Part shown: piece after piece, positions 44,809 through 56,800 of the stretch
Layout: every line of letters begins with the position of its first letter
Numbering within the stretch: the stretch's first letter is position 1
Assembly (NCBI GenBank): GCA_002633025.1
Contig: NMRB01001294.1
Coordinates: 30,144-94,143, forward strand
Origin: Notospermus geniculatus
Taxonomy: Eukaryota; Nemertea; Pilidiophora; Heteronemertea; Lineidae
Direction of reading: 5' to 3'
Length of the DNA stretch: 64,000 nucleotides
The notes under the pieces: model-generated
What the model saw: only the letters and a program-made list of their open reading frames with translations
Told to the model about the DNA's origin: nothing
The model's database searches: none
Position numbers and translations under genes: made by a program

Positions 44809-47800
44809 TCACATAACCACTTCCAGAGCATTCAGATTATTCGTCAGGAGATTCTTCGTTGCCTTGAAAAGTTCACTGAAAGGAAAAAATACAGTTTCTC
44901 CCATCAGCACACCCCTCTTAGGCCTCTAATCAGGACAGCATTCACAATTGAGGGAGTTGACAAGCATGCGAAAAGCCATGATGAGACTAAATTGGAACCT
45001 CCCTTAGCCGACACCTCTCTATTAAGGACACTGAAATTCAGTCCATAACTGGTCATTTCTATTGATTCTGATCTCTGCATTTTTTATTTTACTGTCCAGG
45101 CCGAAGTCATAGCATTATTGGCCCTGGTAAGTACGGAAGAAGCCATCTCAAGCTACTCATGTTCCTCACTTGGATGGGGTCTTTTACTCGCCCTTGCAAA
45201 GATACAAGGCACCACAGCTTACTGTCCCATGCGCTGGAGGTAAAAATCAGGACACCTCTTGATTCAGGACAGCATTACCGGTAGTCAGTCCTGAATGTGT
45301 CCCCATCTGAACTTCGGAGATTTTTGTATTCTTACCTCTGTACCGAATCCTCGTTTTTATCTGGTTCTTCAAATTCCTCGTACTTGAGCTGGACTGTCGT
45401 GAGGCAGTCTTTCAGTCCTAGGGAACCCGGTTTATCTGGAGTTAGAATGCAGCTGCTCAGTGATGCTGTCACCACTCAGGTCAAAACACAGTGGCCCTGT
45501 ACCCATACTTTGTATTTTTTCTATGAACAATAAATTACAATTACACAAAAAACACAGCAGGGTATCTCACGATACGAGTACCGGTATTTACGAGCATGAG
45601 CTGGGAACAGACTGAAGGAGTCTCGGACCCCCCCCCCCTCGGAGAGGTAAAAATGACCCGGATATTCAGAGCAATTCTGCCAAAAAATTCCACAACTTCC
45701 TCCAATGATATCACCGTTTGTTGGCAGTGTTGCTATTCGATTTCGTCCCTCTACATTCGCACCTCACCTCTTCTTACGACGTCTATGATATGCAGCACGG
45801 CAGTATAACCCTGTAGAGTATGTAGCACGCCAGCTTTGACACACTGTTGTAACTCCTCAAGGAAGAGGCTACACAGTTTCTTCTGTCTGACGATCACATC
45901 CATGAGAAGATTTGAAAGTGGGGGTAAATCTTGGACCTTCTGGCACGAAAGTGGTTCTCCTTCCTTCAACAGAAATAGGCAGTTTAGCTCTATAGAGCTC
46001 CAAACAGGCCACTCCAAGTGGGTTTTTTCTCGTGCAAATTAGCTCTCTATGGGCAACTCATCCATAGAAAACTATGGATGTGATGGTGCAGTGCGAGTCA
46101 TAAGGAAACCAACAATGGTGAATTGCCCATTGAGAGCCAACTTGCAGGAGAACAGGCAAAAAGCAGCACCTTAACTCATCTGCCCCAGATCTGAGCAGAC
46201 AGTGTCCTCTGCTGAAGTTTTCTAAAAGCCATCGAAATAAATTGGGAAAAATTTGAAGAAAGATTCTTCCGATGATTTGTAGGAACAACTTTTCTTCAAA
46301 TATTTTTCAATCAGATCCATATGAGAGAAAACTTTGACAGAAGATGTCATCTGCTGGACTCTGGGGCAGAGTTAATCGTCGATTCAATCAAAACTGATGC
46401 TGACTTGGTGTTTACAAATAATACCTCTTGATCCATCTCCGTATTCTTACCTCCGTGACGGAGCTCGTGATCTCCGATACAACAGCCGCCATGATTGTTG
46501 CCATGACGTCATTATTCTCCATGTTGACACCGTCAGAACTTCGGTAATATGCCTTCACTGTTTCGCTGAGAGCTGGTTTGACGTCATGGAGAATCTGAAA
46601 ACAAGTCACGAAGATATTTTTTAACCACAAACTTAACAAATATTTGCCCAAAAATGTGGAGCAAAAGTCCTTACAGAAAATGAAAATGTGTGATACCTTT
46701 GTTGAATTGTCTGTATTATTTCGGATGATTAGTGCCAGAGCCTGGACAGCATTACTCAACATCCCTGGAACAACATCCAGGTGTGCTGTTACACCATCCT
46801 CTGATTCTAATGCTTTTGTGAAATAAATGAACTCGGTGATCTGATACATAAGTTTCACGCACTGGTCAATCAATTTTTGGAGGGAATCTGGAAAGAAAGG
46901 CACAATAACAGATTAAATTTTCAAGGTCTTCCTATGCCTAATGGTCAGAAAATAAGTTGAGAGCCGAACACCTAATACCTCCATACTTGCTCTAAATGTA
47001 CTGCAGGACAGAGTGTCTACAGCCCGTGGAGCACCAAATTTAAGACCTTTTAAAGACATTTTAAGACCTAGTTTAGGCAAAATCTAAGACCTATTTTCTT
47101 CTAAATGAAGCACCAAAACAGATGCCTAGGGGATGTCAGGCAGTGAAGGCGGAAGACTTATTTTCATCGTTTCCCTTTGCCTGTTAATTTGGTACAGGTA
47201 TTCACTTGAATGCAGCCTGGCCCAAATAAAACCTAGGCCTACAAAAACATCGGTAGAAAAAACACTGCAACTTTTTTCCAAAATTGTCTTTAAGTCAAAA
47301 TTAAGACCTTTTTAAGACCTTCTTACAAAAATTTCCAAATTTAAGACTTGTAGACAACCTGGCAGGAGGAAACCAGATTGCTCGTAGAACCTGCATTGTC
47401 AAAGAGAGTTGCCTCCTCTATTACAAGAGGAATGGGTCCAATGGGAGATGAATGCAGATCCACAGGAGTGACAGACACCGCTCTTTCCACTGCACCATTC
47501 TGACACCCTGGCCTAATAGTTAACAAACTTACCTGTCTTTAGCAGGCGATTTGTGAAATCGGCAACCAGAGATGTGAAGTCGGGATCACCAATACCGACC
47601 AGAAACATATTACTCATCACTTCCAGCATAATGTTTATCAGCTGTTCTGCTAGCGTCCGAAGCGTTGAGGCCTCAGCGTCTGCGAGTGCACGCTTCTCGC
47701 CCGCCTGGGGGTCCGCGTGGCCCAACGCGGAGACAAGTTCAGTATCTGCCCAGGGAAGAAGTTCCTCAAAGGATGTGATGGCACTGTGTTCATTCTCCTC

Positions 47801-50800
47801 CTGAAAAAAGAAAATTGCTGAATTCTTGAGAGTCATAACTTCAGCCAAACGAAGGAAGTACCAGTGAGAACTGAAAATGAGGGTGGCAGGTTTTCGCCCC
47901 TGACAGATGGGCCCGAATTCCAACGAAACCTTCCCAAGTTGGACAACTTACCGGGTCATGTAACAAGATCTCTAACTTGCAATACACTGTGAAGGCTTCA
48001 ACGAGAAATTCATCACTGCAATGCTGACTCAGTTGAGTGGTTGCCTCGAATCGTTTCTGTATGCAGGTCTGAAATAAAAGATCCCCTTTAGTACCAAACG
48101 TCCCAACATCGTCGGAGAGATGTTTTTTCACTCGGAGTGTGTGAGTGAATGGGGAATAATCAGATGAAAATTGCTTCACCGTTTCAGGCACTGTAGGAGC
48201 CGCAGTGGTCGAGTGGCTTGGGCATCTGGCTATTGGCCATGAGCCCCCAGGTTTGAATCTGACTGACTCTGGGCAAGTTACTTTGCCTACCTTGCCTCAC
48301 TCCACCCACGTAAAAAATGGGTACCGGCCGGAAATGATAACAGTTGGGCACTGAATGTGCAGTGCCTATGAGTTCTACTACCGGTAAATGTTTTCAGGGC
48401 AGTCCGCGGTTAAAGTGTTAAGTCGGATGACACCTCTACTGTTGTTGATATCAGACGACAAACCCAAACTTGAGATACAGTTTTAGCAAATACCTTACCA
48501 TTACACCCTTCAGCTGAATCATGATCTCTCGAAGCTTTGGAGCTGAATTTTTGAGCACCAACTCCCTACACAGAGGATTCCTGACCAGGTATCCAATATA
48601 CTGTAAACCTAGGATAGGTTTGGGCAGGACCGGGTCTTGGAAACGCACTTTTCTTTCCTTGGGATCCTGCATCAACAGAAATTTTGTTTGAATTAGTTGG
48701 AAGTTTGTAAATCGTAGTTAAAGATCTCAACTCTGCAACATGTATTTGACCATATCACAGCACAGCAAAACACAGACCTACCTTTGCCTCTTTTTCTGAA
48801 GGCATTTCAAGCCCACTACCAAACCACTCTTCCACCATTTCAAGAACATCATCACACTTCCCCCAGTTGCACATCGTATCCAGCATCGGACCGTAGTCGT
48901 CAGGAGTTTTGTCTGAGTCCATGTTCCGTAGTTTAGACAGGCAACTTTTACTGAAATAAGACCAAGAACTACAATTACAAGACTGAGAAATCCCAAAAGT
49001 TTTAACCCAATAGAGCCCATGCCACCCTAAACCGGCCTGCCGTGAGACGCCTAGAAGACCACGCCCGCTTTTTGACAAAAATCCCCATCACCTCTAATGT
49101 AGAAATCAAAATCGCCAATTACTGCCGGCACCGCCACAATCCGCCATGTCTCCAGACGCCGAGACCGCCATAAACCGCCTTGACTCATTACACTGTTCTC
49201 TATTCAGCTTAATGTAGGGGCATTTCATGGCGGTTCAGGGCGGTGAAAGGAACAGATGGAAAGTGCAAACAAAATAGGTGGCTCTATTGGGTTAATAACC
49301 ACAGCAGGAGAGGCAACGAGACAATCGCATACACGGTGATAAAGTCCCTCATATCTCAAAGGTAAACTTCTGTACCTGAACATGGGCAAGTTATCCGACG
49401 GCACATGTCCTGCCAGGAGAATGAGAGCACAACAAATCCTTGGGTCTTGGAACGCATTAAAGAATTTTGGAAGTGCTTTCACGAGTTTCTTCTGTAGGGC
49501 ACGCTTGACTTGTGCACCAGCAGGGGCATCTAACTTGGGTGCTGCTCCTGTCCACATGATAGCCAATGATTCGATGAAGCCAGCGATTATATCCGTGTTG
49601 TGCACGGTGATGACAATGGAGTCGATTTCTTCATCAGGCTGAAAGATGAAATCAAAATCGGCTGAAAAGCCTAAGAAATTGAACCCATTTGTGCACAGTT
49701 TTACTAAAATACGACTATGAACTACACTTACCGGTACGAGACTCAGAGAACCAAATGATGTTTTGCTGCCCATATCAACCAGTGAGCTGATCGAGGTATA
49801 TCGAGGGGGGGGGGAATTAAGAAACTATGCAAACTTACCATCTCTGTGTCTTCTTCCGTGTCTTCCTCATCTCTTGTTGATGCTTCCTCTTTCATGATAC
49901 AATGCAGGATTAAGTTACAAAGCAGAAGCATGAATTTACCTGGAATTGAGAATTTATTATCAGACTCAGTTTGGTATTGTATTTTATTGGATTTCTCCAT
50001 CAGGGCTGAAGCAAGCATTCTTGCCCCTGGTATTAAGTACTGAAGAGGCCATCTCCAGGCGCGGATCCAGGGGGAGCACCGTCACCCGGCCCGTGCCCCC
50101 TCTATTTTGTGGAAAATCTTTAAAATTAAGCGGGAAATTTCGAAATTTTGAAAAGATGTTAAAATTTGACCCGAGGTTTTCCACGACGCGGGCGGGCTGT
50201 GCCCCCTCTTTCCAATGATTCTGGATCCGTTCCTGATCTCAAGCTACTCATGTACCTAACCCGGATGGGGTCCCGGTACTTGCCCTTTCAAAGGCACACA
50301 GTGCAAGCACCATGGCTTGCTGTCCCATGCAATGGACGTGAACAGGGTTATATCTAGGCCATTTTAGAGCGGCGGTACGCCGTGCCGCCGAAAGGGGGCG
50401 CCGCTGAGCCCATTAAAAAAAAAAAAAAAAATTTTTTTTTTTTTTTTTTTTAGGTTTTAGTACCTCCCAGACCCTCTGCCATGGTCCCTTTTGGTCGTAT
50501 CACCTTAGAAACTGCCTTAAATTGGCTGTTGACTGGAGTTATAAAGACATTTTTAACTGACAAGCCTCTCAAATTCCGTTAGTAGAAATGTCGCGAATAA
50601 AAAGTGCCCTTTTCTAGGTTGAAGTGCCCTTTTCACAAAGTTTGCACCGTGCCCTTCTGAAATCCTAGATATAACCCTGCGTGAACAACCATATGACCTT
50701 GGCTACATAACTTGGATCGGTTACGTCACCTATTACCATCATCCAAGTCCAGTTTTGCTTGGCCGTGTGACCCAAACTTCCCCACCATCAAGTCAGCAGC

Positions 50801-53800
50801 AATTTAAATGCTGAACCAGAAAACCTGACACTTTGCCAACCCAAAAATATAGCACACAGGACACTGACTAACCTATATCTTCAATATCCATGCCGTCATT
50901 GACGACATATCGATAAAACTTCCTGGCTGCACCCGGGTTAGACTGTAACAACGCCACACAGCGACTGAGCAGGACATCAGGAGGTTTGTCCTTGGGCATG
51001 AAGCTGCTGTGAATAAGGCTGACAATACGTCTAGTGACTGGCCCCGAGTCAATCTCAAGGCGGGCCAGGAGATGATCCATGGGGACAACATGCCACACCT
51101 GGAAACATTGAAATACAGTCATAGGTTTGGGACCCGCCGAGATATACTGTAGGACCGGTATTTTTAGCATCAAAGTTAGCGATAGGCCAGACTCGGAGAT
51201 TACGCGTCCATTTAACTTCACGATTGGGTGGTCAATGAACTGCTTCCTAGAAAAGACCAGTTTTCATCTTCCCAGTTACTAAGTGCCCTTGTAATAATAT
51301 CCTGTTTGACCTACTGCCCGACAGAGGTCTTGCATCATTTTTGTTTTATTTAGGCCCTAGTCAAGTCTTCACCCTGCAGGTGGCTGGTTTACGTTTCTTT
51401 CATAACCAGGAACTGTTATGACATGTTGGATAAATTTAGCATCCTTTTAAAGCTGACGTGAATGAACAAAAACCACAGCGCCACAGTATGGTGGTCTACA
51501 GAAGTGCGAACGCCCTTCGGAGTTTCTCCAGAACACGATAGACTACCGCCTATTTGGTGGCGCCACTGTATTCAATCTCAGGCTTTCAATCGAGACACAT
51601 CAAGAGATAGTGTCCAAGTGACAGAGCCTGATAGACTTAGTACGATCCCTAGGAACCTGAGTATGAGGTTGGTCAGGGCTCTTTAGTGTTTGCGCCCAGT
51701 TGATATATATGGTACAATGGCGAAAACTTGGGCATCAACAAATAATACACCACTCGTCTGAGTTTCAGAAACTCCAATTGGTACCACTGCAAACATGTTG
51801 CATATAAATCTTATTTGATTTCTTTTGCCATAGTTTCGTTACTTGATTATATTTTCACAGAAATGCAATGTACTTGGTCTGAGCAGTAATACATGCATGA
51901 CTTGCGCGATGTGTGTGTATTTGTAGAAAGATTATTTAATTGATTACGGTAATTATGGCCAAAGGAATAAAATAAGAATTTTCCTCAACGTATATGTAAT
52001 GATATCTGATGACGTTGATGTACGTCAAATGAGTGTTGTATTGTTTTTGAATGCATAATTGTTTTCAACTGGTGCTTGGATAACACCATAAATGTCAACA
52101 AGAAGTGAATACTATAGAATGGTGATCAACTTTCCTCTCTGGTTCCGAAAGAACATTACGCCTTCGACGTGCTGACGTCATTGGGACGCCATCGCTCGAT
52201 GTTACTCCATTGACTGACTCATGGAGAATACAGTGGCGCCACCAAATATGCTGGTAGTCTATCAGGTTCTGGAGGTGCTTTGAAAGTGCCTTATGGTCGT
52301 TTGTATTTCTCTTGACCACCACCGTGGCGTGGTGGTCTTTTTCAAAGCTGGAATCTCCAGTTTTTGTTCATTCACGTCAGCTTTAATTATGTGAATGACT
52401 GGCCAGACATGAAAGTCGCGAAAATAAATGGCACACGAACAATTAGGGTTGTACAGTAACTTAGCCTAGAGTTTAGGGCTATATATGCACACATCAGAGA
52501 CAAACAAGAACCACTGAAAAAAAAGTGCTGGGGAGGCTAGAAGCTGATGGGGTAAAATAAAAGTTTATATCTCTATCAATGAAGAGCAGATCTGACCAGG
52601 CATCGAAACCTACCAACGACTGCTGAAACAACAACTCACGAAGAAAATCTGATCTTACCTTGATAAGCCTCATACCCTTGATCGCCAAGAGAAGATCCAC
52701 CATCGCCACGCGCACCATCTCTGACGTGTCATGAATCAGGTTCTTTAGCCTCGGCAACAGAGTGTTCAACATGGGATGACACAGGGGTTGTCCTACCAGA
52801 TGGGTCAGACCCTGAAATCGGAAGGTAAGATCTTGTCGATACATTGGGTCATGTGAATAAAGACTAGCAAATGCTTTTACTTGAATTATGCAATACAAAT
52901 GCACTAAGCAATGCTGTACAATTTGAAGTAAAAGCATTTGCTAGTCTTCAGGCCTATTAATATGATGCCACCACCAGTTAGCGGTCCTAGAACGTCATGG
53001 AATTTGACGTCACACTACAACGTCATCTACAATGACGTGGAGGCCATGGCTTATGTCTGTGACGTCAAATTTTATGACGTCCTAGCACCGCCAAGAGGCG
53101 GCCTCTAACAGCAGTAAAATCTCCCATTTTACGGCAGGAGGAAACCAGAGTGCCCGGAGAAAAAACGCGCAGTCAAAGCATCACCACCTCTATGAAATGA
53201 CGAGCAGGACTGATCAGTGATCGAACCCATGTCCCCAGAGGTGACAGGCGTTGATGTTGTCACTGCGCCATTTTGACTGCCCGTTCGATAGAGTTGCAAA
53301 TGACATCATGTACGACAGTGTTTCCGCCAGAGGGGGGGGGGGGGACAGGGGGAATATCCCCTCAAAAAGTCAAAATTTGTGTTTTGACCAAGAATTCTGT
53401 CAAATTTTCTCTTTATCACCTCCCCCTCAAAAAAATTCCTAGCAGAAACACTGTATGATGCAGGATTTCAAAGATCATCTAAGAAAAGCCTGGTAAATGC
53501 AGAAGAGGGAGGGGGACAGTTTGGGACTCCAGTGAGTCCATTTCCAACATGGACTGAGGAAAATTCTGTAGCAGTCTCACCTTAAGGACCACCACTCTGA
53601 CATCAGCAGACGAACCATCCCATGCTAAGTCATCGATAAGATTTCGCATGAAAATGTTGATAATGTTGGGTGGTATCAGCTCCCAGTAGTTCTTACAGAT
53701 CTGACAGACGCCCTCGATGGTCTTGGCGCGTACTAGAGGACAGGGATCATACATCAGGGACTGAAATGGACGACAATGGACCGTTCTCAAATTCAAGTAG

Positions 53801-56800
53801 ACGACAAAGATCTGCACACTTCCGCCAAAATCTCAACCACAACCTCGGTCTGAAACTGAATGACATAACGAAGACAACCCCACGACAGTGACTTCGATGA
53901 CGTTGCGTCAGAGTCGACCATTGCTGCATCACGTCACCTGGTTTCAGATCGAGGTTCTGGTTGAGATTTCGGTGGAAGTGTGCAGATCTGCGAATTTGAG
54001 AATCGTCTATATGGTATGTGCATCAATTGGAGAAGCACATGGTGCAGTGGTTGAATGATGACTGACTGGAGACTGAGAGGTCGCGGGTGCTATTCATGGC
54101 CAAGTCACCACTTCCTTTCAACTGGTTTGAAATAAAAGGACCGAATGATGCACTGAATGAGCTGCTCCTTGAGTTCCTCAGAAAGGTTTCTGGAAAGACC
54201 AGGGGTAGGCTTTGACAGTTAAATTGTTAAGCGTTATATATAACAGGGGCGGATCCAGGATGTGGGAAAAGAGGGGGCGCCCTGTGCTACTAAACATTGA
54301 AATCTGCCGTAAATTTCAAAGTTTTGCTCCCAAATCCAGAATTTCCCGGTCAATTTGATCTGCGCCTGCATAAGCTTCTGTTATCCGAATCAGTAAATCT
54401 GCACAAAAATCTCTGAATCAGCCATTCAGTTTGATCATTATTCAATCAAATTGCAAGTCGTACCTGAAATATATCCAGCTGTTTTTGTACGAGATTGTCT
54501 GCCTCCTCATTAGTAGCGCCCTCTCTGTTAAGTGGGAAAGCGTCGGCCAACAACGCCACAGAATTAGCTCGAACATTCCCATTGGCTACCTAAAAGGAGA
54601 AGAATCCCTCTGTGAAATGTACTCCTGGTGTCTGAGTGTGACAGTAGGTAGGTGCTGCGCCGTGCGAGATTTTCTTATCCAAGAATGGGCAATCCACCAT
54701 TGACACAAATGACCCATAGTTTTCTATGGGAGAGTTACCCATAGAGAGCCAACACAGAAAGGCCCCTCAGGTGATTCCAATACACACATATAGACAACAG
54801 GACAAAGTCAGCAGAAGACCAGGGGCCAGTTGCACAAAAGTTGGAAAGATAAAAGTCTGTTAATTTAACTTTTCCTGTAAAATCCTTAACTTGGTGTTAA
54901 CTTACAAAACTAACATTTTGGGATAAGTTAACACCAAGATAAACTAGTCTAACACTGACAGTGATTTTTAACTTTTGTGCAACCGGCCCCAGGACTCACC
55001 TTCACTGATCTCCAAATAAAAGGTTCATAAAGTCGAAGCAGCATGTCGTCGACACCACGTTGCACCTTATGATCATGAAAGTAGCTCAGAAACTGAAATG
55101 AACATTGGACACTTCAAATAAACAAATACCGGTAACTGACTTGTCATTTGTGAACTGAGTGCAAGAATCCATTCTGGCCTCCAAATGCAAATGGCAGCGA
55201 CCTGTGATCAGGGGGAACGTGTTCAAATAAAGGAATAGCCCCATCATGTACTCACTAACTGTGCCTTCGTATTGAGTGTAGCTATTACCACAAGCAACCA
55301 CCCCCCCGCTGATGTATATTTGTGATGCTGCTTTGTTTTACCAGTGAATGGCAGCATTATCTTGGATGTTTTGCATTATAAAATGTGTTCAAAAATGATT
55401 CTGTACCCTCTTTAGAGTTGAAGCCATTGATCTGGTGGTGCTTCTCGAAGCATGGACAGCATGATACATCAAGTCTTGGATACACTGATTCTCGATTTTC
55501 TGAAAAGGAAAACGTCATTTTGATTAATGAACGGGTGACTGAAGGCAAAATGGTAAGGTAAAGTCCGACAACTCCTCCCAAAGTCAGCAGTATTTCCGCC
55601 AGTTATTTTTTTGAGGGGGGATAAAGAGAAAATTTGACAGAAATCTTGGTCAAAAACACAAATTTTGACTTTTTAAGGGGGGATATCCCTGTCCCCCTCT
55701 GGCGGAAACAATGGTCAGGGTTGTAGCTAGCTGTCATCAAATCCTAGCGGTGGATCACGGGACCAATCTAGGATTGTTGGTGGTTGGATGTAAAACCGGG
55801 ACCCGGAACAGCGCAGGTGCTGGAACAAAGCCACATCGAAAAAACCCGTTTTTTTGGCAGCACCCGCTCCCAAAAATCTGAGAATTCCCACAAAACTCTC
55901 ATCTATGCGCATCAGAGGAGAGAGAGAAGACACAACTCATCCTCTGCAACAATAATATCAAACAAGAGATTACCTCTCTGAATATTCCCTTTGAGACTTT
56001 CCAAGCCTTGAAGTAGATCTCAGCATAATAATCCAACACCGACTTGGGACAAACTGGAATCTGTTGTTTGATCGCCGAGTGTAAAGATTCGATGAAGTTC
56101 AGGTTCAGGCCGAAGAGGAACACCAAAAACTTTCGCCCCTAGAAATCACAAAAACTTGAAGAGTTAGCTATAAGAGAATCTTAAAGAGTACTACAACAGT
56201 GTGGGTGACTGACTGAGTGAAAATTTACCAGAAACTGAATTTAAGTTCAGGAAGTGGAAATGAACAGACAAGTCCCAAATTCCCAGATCTGCGCACTTCC
56301 GCCGAAATAGCAAACAGAACCACAACCTGAAACCAGCTGATGTGACGCAATCCCTGATTCGGCAATGGTTGACTCTGGCGGAACGTCATCGAACTCACTG
56401 TCGTCACATGGTCGTGGGGTTTTCTGCGTCACGTCATTCAGTGTCAGATGGTTTCAGACCGAGGTTCTGTTTGCCATTTCGGCGGAAGTGCGCAGATCTT
56501 TCTCGTTTTCGTCAATTTGGGATTTGTCTATAGTGGCACAGTACAGACATCAGCAAAACAGTACAACAGTTCCCTCCAAATTCTGGCTAGACCCTTGGAG
56601 TTAACTCAGTAACAGAAACTGTCAGGTAACAAAAACGTGAACTGACGTCATCATTCTTGATGTATGGAACGTGGATAACACAATGGAGCAGGAGTTCTCT
56701 CAAGTGAGCTGCACATTCTTCTTCCTCCAAGTTGAAAATCACAAGGCCTTCTCTCAATGTCCAGATTCTCTTGAACAGCCTTGCCTGGAAATCAGACAGA

